A stretch of DNA of 64,000 nucleotides from Pseudomonadota bacterium (GTDB lineage Bacteria > Desulfobacterota > Desulfobulbia > Desulfobulbales > Desulfocapsaceae). The number at the start of each line of letters is the position of its first letter. The first letter of the stretch is position 1. This document shows positions 27,014-36,481 of the stretch, piece by piece. A model generated the notes under the pieces. The model did no database searches. It saw nothing but the letters and a program-made list of their open reading frames with translations, and was not told the DNA's origin. The stretch is taken from positions 310,001 through 374,000 of the forward strand of contig JAEYNP010000080.1 of assembly GCA_023412495.1 (NCBI GenBank), read 5' to 3'. The translations under genes and the position numbers were made by a program.

Positions 27014-28742
27014 ATGTCGGTGAGCGGACTCGGTAAGATAATTCCCATGATGGGGTGGCTCCCTTCCTACCGAAAGGAATGGCTTCGTTTCGACCTTGTG
27101 GCCGGCCTGACGGCGGCCACGGTGATCATCCCCAAGGCGATGGCCTATGCCGCCATCGCAGGCCTCCCGCTGGTGGTGGGTCTGTATACTTCGCTCGTCA
27201 TGCTGGTGGTGTATGCCGTGCTGGGCACCTCCCGTCTCCTGAGCGTAACCACCAGTTCCACCATTGCCATTCTGGCGGCAAGTGCCCTCGGGGCGGTTGC
27301 CCCAGGCGGCGAGGTCGCCATACTGATGTCGGCATCCGCCACCCTGTCGCTCCTCGTGGGGACCTTCCTGCTGCTGGGGGGACTCCTGAGACTCGGCATA
27401 CTGGCCAACCTTATCTCCGACCCGGTACTCACAGGATTCAAGGCGGGAATAGGCATGGTCATCGTGCTGGACCAGGCACCCAAGCTTCTGGACGTGCATA
27501 TCGCCAAGGCTGGTTTCTTCCAGGACATCGTCTCGATCATCAAACACCTGCCGGAGACGTCCTTTCCCACGTTGATACTCGCCCTGGCGATGCTCGCCCT
27601 CCTGCTCGGTCTCAAACACTTCACGCCGCGACTGCCGGCCTCCTTGACAACCGTTGCGGTCGGCATAGCCCTGTCGGGCCTAGCCGGGCTCGACCGGTGG
27701 GGTATTTCGCTGGTGGGAACAGTCCAGGCCGGGCTGCCGAGCTTTGCCCTTCCCGACCTCAACCTGGCGCAGCAGCTCTGGCCGGCCGCCCTCGGCATCG
27801 CCCTGATGAGTTTCGTCGAAACGGCCGCCGCGGGGCGGGCCTTCATCCATGAGGGCGACCTCCCCCCTGAGGGAAATCACGAGCTGGTGGCGACAGGCCT
27901 GGCAAACCTTGCGGGGGCCTTCTTTCACAGCATGCCAGGCGGAGGAGGAACCTCGCAGACGGCGGTGAAACCAGGACGCCGGCGCCCGCACCCAGATCTC
28001 GGGATTGGTGACCGCAGCGGCGATCATGGCGACTCTGCTCTTTCTCGCTCCTTTCTTCGGACTGATACCCAATGCCACCCTGGCTGTCGTCGTTATCATC
28101 GCCAGTGTCGGCCTGGTCAGCCCGTCCGAGTTCCGAGCTATCCACTCTATCAGAACCATGGAGTTTCACTGGGCCCTCATCGCCGCTTTCGGGGTGATGG
28201 TGTTAGGAACCCTGGATGGACTCCTGATAGCGGTGTTGGTGACGATAGTGTCGCTGATCGTTCGCGCCAACAATCATCCCATCCATATACTGGGTCGCAA
28301 ACCGGGAACAAGGATCTTCCGCCCCAACTCTCCCGAGCACCCAGCGGACGAAACCTTTCCGGGACTTTTGCTTCTTCGCCCGGAAGGAGCAATATTCTTT
28401 GCCAATGCCCCGCGGCTTGGTCTGAATATACGGTCTCTTATCGCCGAGTTCAGTCCCCGGGTCCTGATTCTGCACTTGAGCGCCGTGCCCTACATGGAAT
28501 ACACCGCACTCATGATGCTGACCAAATTGGAAGAGCAGCTCAGCAAGGCCGGGATAGAGATATCGCTGGTGGCGATGAATCCGTCCGTTCTGGAGGTAAT
28601 CAAGCGATCGCCGCTCTGGAGGCGATTGGGGAGTGATCGGATATTCTTTACTCTTGATCAGGCGGTCGAGCATTTTCAGCGGCGATCAGCGGAAGATTTT
28701 TCATCTCTTACGCCTTTTCGCGCTCCCGGCGGCGATAGCTGA
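27014..28742 (+). pseudogene. SulP-family anion transporter with STAS domain, frameshifted
   Basis: The first 318 codons encode the SulP membrane core (WLRFDLVAGLTAATVIIPKA, GLYTSLVMLVVYAVLGTS). At 27968-27970 a run AAA has one base too many: reading it as AA restores VNQDAGARTQISGLVTAAA and the rest of the transporter. The second frame (from about 27971 to 28742) carries the last helices and a cytoplasmic STAS domain (about 28340-28690). The insertion may be a real mutation or a sequence error. If real, the product ends as a truncated protein. The 3' end overlaps the convergent regulator gene by 35 bp. It was probably a sulfate or bicarbonate transporter. Confidence 0.85.
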
Positions 28743-30252
28743 TGCCGAGCTTGTCCAGGCGCCAGCGCAGGGTGTTCGGGTTCATCCCGAGCATCTCCGC
28801 CGCCCCGCCGGGACCGTGGATCTTGCCCTTGGCATATTTGAGCACCGCGGCGATGTGGGCTGCCATCGCCTCTTCGAGTTTTAGCGGGGAAGGCGGGCCA
28901 CCTTTGTCGGCAGGAGGTTTTGAGCCTCCCTCCTCCCGGGATGTTTTCATCGCAAAGGTAAGCGGACCGCCGCGGTGCCGGATCAGTTCACGCTCGACCA
29001 GATTCTCCAACTCGCGGACATTGCCCGGCCAGCTGTACTCCATGAGCCGCAGTAGTGCCCCCGGCGCAATCGACGGGGGATAGGCAATGCCGAGTTCCCT
29101 GCTCTTCGCCGCCACGAAATGGCGGGTCAGCGCCGGGATGTCCTCCTTGCGCTGCCTGAGCGGCGGCACGATGACAGGGAATCCGTTCAGCCGGTACCAG
29201 AGATCCTCGCGAAAGCGCCCTTCCAGTATCATGCTCTGCAGATTCCGATGGGTTGCGGCAATGACCCGGATGTTGACGGGGATCGGGCGCTTCCCCCCTA
29301 CCCTCTCCACCTCGCGATGCTGCAGCACCCGCAGGAGCCGTACCTGCGCCGTCGGGGGAAGCTCCCCAATTTCGTCCAAGAAAATCGTTCCTCCCTCCGC
29401 CCGCTCGAAGCGTCCCCTGCTCTCGGCGATCGCCCCGGTGAACGCGCCCCGCTCGTGGCCGAACAATTCGCTGTCGATCAAGTTCTCCGGCAGGGCGCCG
29501 CAGTTCACCTTTATGAACGGGCCGTCCTTACGGGGAGATGAGTAGTGAATGGCGTTGGCGATCATCTCCTTGCCGGTCCCGGTCTCGCCGAGGATCAGCA
29601 CCGTGTTGTTGAGCGGCGCCACCTGGCGGACCATCTCCATCACGCTGCCGAGGCCGGTGCTGTCGCCGATTATCTCGTCGGCCCCGCCCCGGTTCAGCTC
29701 GCGGTGGAGAAAACGCTTGTCGTCCAGAAGGATTGCCTGGTAGCGGAGCACCTCCTCATGGGCCAGCGCGTTGGCCAGGGCGATGGAAAACGGCTTGGCC
29801 AGGCAACCGACGAGTTCAACATGCTCCTCTCTGTAGCGCCCCTCACCCCAAGCACGGAGGGTCAGCCCACCGAGCAGCTCCTCCCCCATATGCAGAGGGA
29901 TGATGAGATCTGTGTTCCCCGTGTGCTTGGTCAACGGCCTCATGACGCTGAATATCTCATCCTCTCCCGAGTCCACGATGAACGGCGCGCGGAAATCACG
30001 TGCCGCTATCGCCTCCGGTATCCCTTCCGGCAGCGGGATTAGTTCATCGGGTGGGACGGCGTCTATTTCGAAGGCCTGAGCTATACGACGGATCGCCCCC
30101 AGGCGCCTGTCCAGGATGAACAGGGTCAATGCGTCGAGCGGAACCTGCTCCCTCAGGTATTCATAGGCACTGCGCAGAGATTCCTTGATTTCCAGGCTGC
30201 TGCAGATCCTGAGTGTGACTTCCCTTATCAATTCCACCCGATTCGCATCCAT
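28708..30252 (-). CDS. sigma-54 enhancer-binding protein (GAF-AAA-Fis), paralogue 1
   Basis: The N-terminal GAF-type sensor (about residues 1-165) is followed by the sigma-54 AAA+ domain (about 190-420) with Walker A GETGTGKEM, the sigma-54-contacting GAFTGA loop, Walker B GTIFLDEIGELP, and the arginine finger region. A Fis-type helix-turn-helix ends the chain (GPGGAAEMLGMNPNTLRWRL). It is nearly identical from residue 170 on to the protein at 32688, while the sensors differ more. The ATG at 30252 follows AGGAAAAA. Dyads like those at the sigma-54 promoters occur in its own upstream region (30323 onward). It probably activates the five promoters described here. Confidence 0.95.
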   Translation of the reverse strand: MDANRVELIREVTLRICSSLEIKESLRSAYEYLREQVPLDALTLFILDRRLGAIRRIAQAFEIDAVPPDELIPLPEGIPEAIAARDFRAPFIVDSGEDEIFSVMRPLTKHTGNTDLIIPLHMGEELLGGLTLRAWGEGRYREEHVELVGCLAKPFSIALANALAHEEVLRYQAILLDDKRFLHRELNRGGADEIIGDSTGLGSVMEMVRQVAPLNNTVLILGETGTGKEMIANAIHYSSPRKDGPFIKVNCGALPENLIDSELFGHERGAFTGAIAESRGRFERAEGGTIFLDEIGELPPTAQVRLLRVLQHREVERVGGKRPIPVNIRVIAATHRNLQSMILEGRFREDLWYRLNGFPVIVPPLRQRKEDIPALTRHFVAAKSRELGIAYPPSIAPGALLRLMEYSWPGNVRELENLVERELIRHRGGPLTFAMKTSREEGGSKPPADKGGPPSPLKLEEAMAAHIAAVLKYAKGKIHGPGGAAEMLGMNPNTLRWRLDKLGISYRRREREKA

Positions 30253-30322
30253 CTTTTTTCCTAATTGGGTATTTTTTCTCTCTTCGCAATTCATCATGCT
30301 GGGTATCCCGTCCGGTGGTTAT

Positions 30323-30384
30323 TACAACATGTTGCATTTTACCTCAACAACAATATTCAACAGTATTTTACTATTGAATATTGT
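30323..30384. promoter_or_regulatory. dyads upstream of enhancer-binding protein 1
   Basis: TACAACATGTTGCA at 30323-30336 is a good dyad of the regulon type. ACAATATTCAA (30350-30360) and TTGAATATTGT (30374-30384) form a perfect 11-bp inverted repeat with a 13-base loop. They lie 70-130 bp upstream of the regulator start and suggest autoregulation. Confidence 0.55.
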
Positions 30385-30446
30385 ATTTTCCTCCACCTCG
30401 CCAGTTCCACCTGGATTGCCCGCATATCTTTCGGCCTTTTCATTTC

Positions 30447-30510
30447 CACGGCATATCGTAGCTTTGTCGAATTTTTACAAGATTTCACAACATAAATACG
30501 GAATATCACA
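30447..30510 (+). promoter_or_regulatory. upstream activator sites of the chemoreceptor gene
   Basis: CACGGCATATCGTA at 30447 resembles the first site of the ppk2 array. Weaker sites TACAAGATTTCACA at 30476 and TACGGAATATCACA at 30497 follow at 29 and 21 bp, the third being 67 bp before the promoter GG. The layout matches the other loci although the two inner sites are degenerate. Confidence 0.55.
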
Positions 30511-30561
30511 ATATCAGGAGTATTGCGGCACCTAAGATACTGAAATCATAAGGTTAAAGCA

Positions 30562-30578
30562 CTGGCACTTTCGTTGCA
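30562..30578 (+). promoter_or_regulatory. sigma-54 promoter of the chemoreceptor gene
   Basis: CTGGCACTTTCGTTGCA is a near-consensus RpoN site, with GG at 30564-30565 and GC at 30576-30577 ten bases apart. The chemoreceptor ATG is 65 bp downstream. Confidence 0.85.
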
Positions 30579-30642
30579 AGAGCAGACAAGGGAACCAAAA
30601 AGGGAAGAAATCCACGCACGTCCACACATTCGTTGGAGGAAC

Positions 30643-32640
30643 ATGATGAAACTGTTTTCGATCAAAACCAAATTGATGATAGGCGGAACAACGCTGGTCT
30701 TCCTGCCGCTGCTGCTGGTAGGCCTGATTGCCATGAACAGGTCCGCCGACGCCCTTCTGGCCCTGGGCAAGGAGGGCGCCAGGATGAACGCCGTGGCCAT
30801 AGCCAGACTGGTGGACAACCTGATCGCGGAGGAGAAAAAAATCGCCGAAATTTTCGCCGGCGAGCGGTTGATTGTCGAAGCCGTGGCCAAGATAGATCAG
30901 GTGGGTGTCGAAAATGCCGCCGCAGAAGCGAGTGCGACCTCTTCCCGTTTGCTCGAGCACGTTGAACGGTTGGGGGAAAACTACGAAGGCATCTTCGTCA
31001 CCGACCGTAACGGCAACATCTTCACCGGCGTCAACGGGAAAACGTCCTACAGCGGCCTGAATGTCGCAGAACGCGAATATTTCAAGAGTGCGAAATCGTC
31101 GAAATCGACGGTCATCGGCGATGTCGTCAGATCAAAGGCCAGCAACAATCTGACCTGTGTCGTCTGCGCCCCGGTTGTCGGCGGATCCGCCGAATTCTTG
31201 GGAACGGTGGGGCTGATCATGAAGGTCGACTCTCTCGTCCAGCTGATCTCCGGGAACAAGATCGGTGAAACGGGCTATGGCTTTTTGGTCGCAAAATCGG
31301 GCATTATGCTCGCCCATCCCTCGGCGGAAACTATTCTGCAACTGAATGTCAAGAACATCAAGGGGGCGGAGGATTTTGCCGCCAGAATGCTTGCCGGGGA
31401 CAGCGGCGCAGCAGAGTACGTTTTCCGCGGAACCAGGAAAATTTCAGGTTATGCGCCCCTGACTGCGGCCGACTGGTTTGCCGGCGCCACCCAGAATGCC
31501 GATGAATTTCTCGCGCCTACCAAACACATCAGAAACCTGATTCTGCTGGTCACCGTCCTGGCGGTGGCGGCAACGGTGGGGGTGGTAATCCTCGCCTCGC
31601 TCGGCATCGTCAGGCCGATCAACAAGGCAGTGGCAGGGCTCCGGGACATCGCCGAAGGCGAAGGCGACCTGACCATGCGCCTGGAGGTCAAATCGAAGGA
31701 CGAGATCGGCGAGATGGCCCTGTGGTTCAACTCCTTCATCACCAAGTTACAAGATATTGTCAGGAAAATCGCTGAAAATTCCGACTCTATCGGCTCATCC
31801 TCAACCGACCTTTTGAAAATTTCGGGTGAGTTGTCGTCCGGGGCCGAAGACACTTCGCGCCGCGCGGGCAGTGTGGCCGCCGCCGCAGAGGAGATGAGCG
31901 CCAATATCAACAGTGTCGCCGCAGCCATGGAAGAGTCGGCGACCAACGCCAACATGGTGGCTTCAGCCGCCGAGGAAATGAGTTCCACCATCAGGGAGAT
32001 CGCCGAAAACGCCGAAAAGGCGCACGTCATCTCCACCGACGCCGTGAGCCAATCGGAGAGCGCGGCGAGGAAGATGAGCGAATTGGGCCTGGCGGCGGAA
32101 AAGATCGGCCGGGTGACCGAGACCATCACCGAAATTTCCGAGCAGACCAACCTGCTGGCGCTGAATGCCACTATCGAAGCGGCCCGCGCCGGCGAGGCCG
32201 GCCGGGGATTTGCCGTCGTTGCCAATGAAATCAAGGAACTGGCAAAGCAGACGGCGGTGGCGACGCTCGACATCAAAGGCCAGATCGAGGAGGTCCAGCG
32301 CACCACCGGTTCCACCGGCGCGGAAATCGACCGGATCTCGTTAATCATCGGCGGGGTCAACGAAATCGTGGCATCCATCGCCACCGCCGTGGAGCAGCAA
32401 ACGGCAGCCACCCGGGAGATCGCCGACAACATTTCCCAGGCGAGCCAAGGCATCCAGGAAGTCAACGAGAACGTCAGCCAGAGCTCCTCGGTGGCCACCG
32501 GCATCAGCCGCGATATCGCCGAGGTCGATTCCGCCGCCGGGGTGATTTCAGAGAGCAGCAGGCTGGTGCGCTCCAGCTCGGAAAACCTGCAGAAAATGGC
32601 AGGCGAACTCAACGCTATCGTGGGCAGGTTCAAAATTTGA
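30643..32640 (+). CDS. methyl-accepting chemotaxis protein (dCache-HAMP-MCP)
   Basis: A transmembrane receptor of about 666 residues. TM1 is at about 8-30, a periplasmic dCache ligand domain extends to about 290, TM2 is at about 296-320, then HAMP ([20 protein letters not shown]) and a signalling domain whose hairpin tip reads [20 protein letters not shown], followed by [18 protein letters not shown]. The frame opens at 30574, but that would lie inside the sigma-54 promoter; the ATG at 30643 (or 30646) follows GGAGGA. The MCP gene sits between the two enhancer-binding protein genes, and its promoter is one of the five regulon promoters. No CheR tether is obvious. Confidence 0.94.
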   Translation: MMKLFSIKTKLMIGGTTLVFLPLLLVGLIAMNRSADALLALGKEGARMNAVAIARLVDNLIAEEKKIAEIFAGERLIVEAVAKIDQVGVENAAAEASATSSRLLEHVERLGENYEGIFVTDRNGNIFTGVNGKTSYSGLNVAEREYFKSAKSSKSTVIGDVVRSKASNNLTCVVCAPVVGGSAEFLGTVGLIMKVDSLVQLISGNKIGETGYGFLVAKSGIMLAHPSAETILQLNVKNIKGAEDFAARMLAGDSGAAEYVFRGTRKISGYAPLTAADWFAGATQNADEFLAPTKHIRNLILLVTVLAVAATVGVVILASLGIVRPINKAVAGLRDIAEGEGDLTMRLEVKSKDEIGEMALWFNSFITKLQDIVRKIAENSDSIGSSSTDLLKISGELSSGAEDTSRRAGSVAAAAEEMSANINSVAAAMEESATNANMVASAAEEMSSTIREIAENAEKAHVISTDAVSQSESAARKMSELGLAAEKIGRVTETITEISEQTNLLALNATIEAARAGEAGRGFAVVANEIKELAKQTAVATLDIKGQIEEVQRTTGSTGAEIDRISLIIGGVNEIVASIATAVEQQTAATREIADNISQASQGIQEVNENVSQSSSVATGISRDIAEVDSAAGVISESSRLVRSSSENLQKMAGELNAIVGRFKI

Positions 32641-32687
32641 TCATCGCGGATTCGGGCGCAACCCGCGCGGCGAGGGTGGAGACGGGG

Positions 32688-34220
32688 TTATTCGCGTTCC
32701 CGGCGGCGGTAGCTGATGCCGAGCTTGTCCAGGCGCCAGCGCAGGGTGTTGGGGTTCATCCCCAGCAGTTCCGCCGCCCCGCCGGGACCGTGGATCTTGC
32801 CCTTGGCATGCCTGAGGACCGCGCCGATATGGGCCGCCATCGCCTCCTCGAGCTTCAGCGGGAAAGGCGGCGCCCCCTCATCGGCAGGTTTCTTTGCGCC
32901 TTCTTCTTCATGGACCGGCTTCATGGCAAAGGTAAGCGGCCCGCCGCGGTGCCGGATCAGCTCGCGCTCGACCAGATTCTCGAGTTCTCGGACATTGCCC
33001 GGCCACTGGTTCTCCATCAGCCGCATCAGCGCGCCCGGGGCGATCGACGGCGGGTAGGCGATGCCGAGTTCCCTGCTCTTTGCCGCCACGAAATGGCGGG
33101 TCAGCGCCGGGATGTCCTCCTTGCGCTGCCTGAGCGGCGGCACCATGATGGGGAAGGCATTCAGCCGGTACCAGAGGTCCTCGCGAAAGCTCCCTTCCGC
33201 GATCATGGACTGCAGGTTGCGATGGGTTGCGGCGATGACCCGGATATTGACGGGGATCGGACGCTTGCTCCCTACCCTCTCCACTTCGCGATGCTGCAGC
33301 ACCCGCAGGAGCCGCACCTGGGCGGTCGGGGGAAGCTCGCCGATCTCATCGAGAAAGATCGTCCCGCCCTCCGCCCGCTCGAAGCGCCCCCTGCTCTCGG
33401 CGACCGCCCCGGTGAACGCGCCCCGCTCATGGCCGAACAGCTCGCTGTCGATCAGGTTCTCGGGCAGGGCGCCGCAGTTCACCTTGATGAACGGGCCGTC
33501 CTTGCGTGGGGACGAGTAGTGGATGGCGTTGGCGATCATTTCCTTGCCGGTCCCGGTCTCGCCGAGGATCAGCACGGTGTTGTTGAGCGGCGCCACCTGG
33601 CGGACCATCTCCATGACGCTGCCGAGACCGGTGCTCTCGCCGATGATCTCCTCCGCCATGCCGGAGTGCAATTCGCGGTGGAGAAAGCGCTTGTCGTCCA
33701 GGAGGATTTCCTGGTAGCGGAGCACCTCCTCGTGGGCCAGGGCATTGGCCAGGGCAATCGCAAAAGGCTTGGCCAGGCAGCCGACGAGTTCGACATGGTC
33801 GTCACTGAAGCGCCCCTCTCCCCAGGCGCGCAGGGTCAGCCCACCGAGCAGTTCTTCCCCCATGAGCAGCGGAACGATCAGGTCGGAGTTTCCTTCGAGC
33901 TTCGCCGGTGGGCCGAGAACCCGAAAGATCTCATCTCTCGGATCCACGATATATGCCGCGCGAAAATTCCGAGCCGCTATCGATTCCAGCATTCCTTCCG
34001 GCAGCGGGATGATCTCATCGGGCGGTACAGCACCTTTTCCCAAGGCATAGGCAAGGTGACGGACGGCGCCAAGCCTGCTGTCGATGATAAAGATAGCCAG
34101 AACATCGAGCGGAACCTGTTCCCTAAGATATTCGAAGGCATTGCGCAAGGACTCCTTTATTTCGAGGCTGCTGCAGATCCTGAGGGTTATTTCCCTGATG
34201 AATTCATCGCGTTCATGCAT
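32688..34220 (-). CDS. sigma-54 enhancer-binding protein (GAF-AAA-Fis), paralogue 2
   Basis: This has the same architecture as the 28708 gene: GAF-type sensor (1-165), AAA+ domain with GETGTGKE, GAFTGA and GTIFLDEIGELP, and a Fis helix-turn-helix (GPGGAAELLGMNPNTLRWRL). The DNA-recognition helix is the same in both proteins, so they should bind the same dyads. The sensor halves share the frame but differ in many residues, which suggests different inputs to one regulon. A good dyad, TACAACATTCTGTG, lies 68 bp upstream of the start. The two paralogues bracket the chemoreceptor gene, consistent with a segmental duplication. Confidence 0.95.
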   Translation of the reverse strand: MHERDEFIREITLRICSSLEIKESLRNAFEYLREQVPLDVLAIFIIDSRLGAVRHLAYALGKGAVPPDEIIPLPEGMLESIAARNFRAAYIVDPRDEIFRVLGPPAKLEGNSDLIVPLLMGEELLGGLTLRAWGEGRFSDDHVELVGCLAKPFAIALANALAHEEVLRYQEILLDDKRFLHRELHSGMAEEIIGESTGLGSVMEMVRQVAPLNNTVLILGETGTGKEMIANAIHYSSPRKDGPFIKVNCGALPENLIDSELFGHERGAFTGAVAESRGRFERAEGGTIFLDEIGELPPTAQVRLLRVLQHREVERVGSKRPIPVNIRVIAATHRNLQSMIAEGSFREDLWYRLNAFPIMVPPLRQRKEDIPALTRHFVAAKSRELGIAYPPSIAPGALMRLMENQWPGNVRELENLVERELIRHRGGPLTFAMKPVHEEEGAKKPADEGAPPFPLKLEEAMAAHIGAVLRHAKGKIHGPGGAAELLGMNPNTLRWRLDKLGISYRRRERE

Positions 34221-34287
34221 TGCATCACCTCGTCCTCTCCTGCACTTTTTGATGTAGCCGCTGAGTTTACAGACCTTCCACTCATTC

Positions 34288-34330
34288 TACAACATTCTGT
34301 GCTGCAGTCAAATTTCGCGATATTTCGCGA
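34288..34330. promoter_or_regulatory. dyads upstream of enhancer-binding protein 2
   Basis: TACAACATTCTGTG at 34288-34301 is one of the best matches to the regulon dyad. Just beyond, TCGCGATATTTCGCGA (34315-34330) is a second inverted repeat. Both lie in front of the regulator at 34220 and could also serve the decayed gene at 34487. Confidence 0.55.
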
Positions 34331-34486
34331 TCAGTCCGGCAAAATTGCGTTTTGTTCATATTCGAAAACACCGACAGGGGAACCCCGGAGCCTGCCCCAT
34401 TGTGTTTGCCATGATTGCATGAGTGTTCATTATTGAGCAGGAAGTTGCGTAAACCCATACACAACATTGGTCGAGAAGGCACGCCT

Positions 34487-35376
34487 ATGGAAACAAGAAG
34501 CTATCTGGATAAGATCATCAATTCCGTTGCCGACCCCATTTTTGTCAAAGACTGCCGACATGTCTGGATTCTGCTCAATGATGCCTTTTGTAAATTCATG
34601 GGCCGCGACCGGAATGAACTGATAGGAAGATCGGATTATGACTTTTTCCCAATTGAGGCCGATGTTTTCCGGGAAAGGGATGAGCTGGTTCTCCATTCAG
34701 GAATGGAAAACGTCAATGAAGAACGATTCACCGATGCCAAGGGAAATGTTCACACCATAGTGACAAAAAAGACCCGGTACCAGGATGAAAACGGAGACAA
34801 GTTCATAGTCGGCATCATCAGGGATATCACGGAGAGAAAAGTTGCTGAGAATCGCCTGAAAGATACCAATAGAAGGTTGGCAAATATCATCGATTTTCTG
34901 CCGGACGCGACGACCGGGCAGGGAACGACCTTTGATATGTATCTACCCGAACATGAACTTGGCGTAGAGATAGTGGAAGCCCAAAATGACGAAATCGTGC
35001 CAAAAGGGACCGAGCGCATTCTTCTCGTGGATGATGAGCCCGTGATAGCCGATCTGGCCGGCACCATGCTGGGTCAGCTTGGATACGAGGTGGTCACCAG
35101 AACGAGCAGCCTCGATGCCCTTGATTATTTTAGAGCATATCCGAATACCTTCGAGCTGTAATTACCGACATGACCATGCCTGGCATGACCGGCTATACGC
35201 TGGCTGAGCATCTCATGGAGATCCGGCCCGACATCCGGATTATCCTCTGCTCCGGGCACAGCGACACTATCTCGAGCGATGATGCAAAAAGAATCGGCAT
35301 CCGCGAATTTGTCGCGAAACCATTTGAGATGAAAGGGTTGGCCAGAACAATTCGCCAAGTGCTGGATCAAGGCTGA
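34487..35376 (+). pseudogene. decayed hybrid histidine kinase (PAS ... REC)
   Basis: A PAS domain with PAC motif (residues 1-125, ending VGIIRDITERKVAENRL) and the start of a second PAS (NIIDFLPDAT) run directly into TGQGTTFDMYLPE, which is the end of a HATPase_c domain. The kinase core between these points is deleted. The receiver domain then starts (ERILLVDDEPVIADLAGTML) but a one-base deletion near 35160 shifts the frame. The rest (DMTMPGMTGYTLAEHLME, FVAKPFEMKGLARTIRQVL) continues in the other frame to 35376. Without a kinase core it cannot signal. Confidence 0.8.
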
Positions 35377-35600
35377 CCTGCCTCGGCAGTTGCCGCACCT
35401 GCTCGGGAGTGGAGAACTCGCCGTTTTCAACAAAACTCCTGCCCTCGACGCCCCCTCGGTGAACCTTCCCCCGCCTTCAGCGCTCTGTCGATCAGGTTCT
35501 CCGGCATCGACTTCGTCGCCTTCCTCCATTCCCGCACTTCGTCTCCGTGCGACCTGCACTTTCCATCGAAAGCCGAGTTATCCAGTCTTTCCCTCGATTT

Positions 35601-35664
35601 TACAATATTCCGTACTGGCATTGAACTTCACAATATTCCGTGATCGGTTCTACAAAATTCTGTA
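35601..35664 (+). promoter_or_regulatory. three upstream activator sites of the azoreductase/efflux operon
   Basis: TACAATATTCCGTA at 35601, CACAATATTCCGTG at 35629 and TACAAAATTCTGTA at 35651 are the best-conserved set in the window. Their starts are 28 and 22 bp apart, and the third lies 68 bp before the promoter GG. Confidence 0.8.
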
Positions 35665-35716
35665 GCCGAGATCAATCCCCGGTCTTTTATTCATTGATAT
35701 TACACATGTTTTTAAA

Positions 35717-35733
35717 CTGGCATAATAATCGCT
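35717..35733 (+). promoter_or_regulatory. sigma-54 promoter of the azoreductase/efflux operon
   Basis: CTGGCATAATAATCGCT has GG at 35719-35720 and GC at 35731-35732 with the required ten-base gap. The azoreductase ATG is 40 bp downstream. Confidence 0.75.
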
Positions 35734-35772
35734 AAGAAGAAAGTAAAAGAAAATATCGAAAGGAGAATTTTC

Positions 35773-36402
35773 ATGGCCAACTTGCTTTACGTCACCTGCA
35801 ATGTCAGGACCCAGGACACATCCCGAATCCTGTCGCTCGGGGCGGAGTTCCTGGAGGAATACCTTCTGTTGAATCCGCGGGACGAGGTGCAGGTGCTCGA
35901 CCTGTACCGCGACAGCATTCAGCGCGTCGACCTGGACGTTCTAAACGCCAGGGGTCGGATCGAGAGGGGGGATGATTACGGCCTTCTGTCCTATGAAGAA
36001 CGGCGAAAGATGAGCCGGCTCTGGCGTCTGGCCGACCAGTTCGACCGGTGCGACAAATACGTCTTCGTTACCCACAGCCTGAACCTCTGGTTCCCCGCCG
36101 AGTTCAAGATGTACATAGATGCGATCTGCGTTCCGGATCGCACCTATTGTTTGACAGCAAATGGGGCTAAAGGTACGCTTTCCACAGGATACCGGAAGTC
36201 CCTGCATCTGCATGCGGGCCCGCCTTACGAATTTGGGCAGGAGCAGGATCTGAGCGTTGCCTACCTCAGCTCGATCCTGAATTTTTTCGGCGTGGCAGCG
36301 CAGGAAACGGTCACTCTTCAGGGCGACGACCCGGAACGGGGGGCTCAGGGTGAGTACGAATCGGTCCGTCGCAAGCTTTTGGAAGTGGCTCGCCGTTTCT
36401 AA
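35773..36402 (+). CDS. azoR: FMN-dependent NADH-azoreductase family protein
   Basis: A 209-residue flavodoxin-fold reductase. The N-terminal strand and phosphate loop (LLYVTCNVRTQDTSRILSLG), the Y and F in the flavin contact SLNLWFPAEFKMYIDAICVP and the late GYRKSLHLHAGPPYEFGQ are typical of AzoR proteins, which reduce azo dyes and quinones with NADH. AAAGGAG precedes the ATG. It is the first gene after the sigma-54 promoter at 35717 and is followed within 80 bp by the efflux adaptor gene. A role in detoxifying quinone-like compounds together with the pump is inferred. Confidence 0.87.
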   Translation: MANLLYVTCNVRTQDTSRILSLGAEFLEEYLLLNPRDEVQVLDLYRDSIQRVDLDVLNARGRIERGDDYGLLSYEERRKMSRLWRLADQFDRCDKYVFVTHSLNLWFPAEFKMYIDAICVPDRTYCLTANGAKGTLSTGYRKSLHLHAGPPYEFGQEQDLSVAYLSSILNFFGVAAQETVTLQGDDPERGAQGEYESVRRKLLEVARRF

Positions 36403-36481
36403 GCGTAAGGGAAAAAGGCGAGGCGGCCGCATTCATTCTGCAGACAAAAAAATGAAGTTCAAAAATAGAGGAGTTTCAACA

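Noticed and set aside
34406..34425. Possible sigma-54 promoter before the decayed hybrid kinase (TTTGCCATGATTGCAT)
   Set aside because: The essential GG of the -24 element is GC, so it does not meet the GG-N10-GC rule.
32637..34436. A 599-codon plus-strand frame
   Set aside because: Antisense to enhancer-binding protein 2. A similar shadow opposite paralogue 1 simply reflects the duplication.
35427..35621. Possible remnant of a third enhancer-binding protein (MPENLID on the minus strand)
   Set aside because: Only about nine residues resemble the ALPENLIDSELFG segment of the paralogues. That is too short to call a pseudogene, although the upstream dyads nearby make it tempting.
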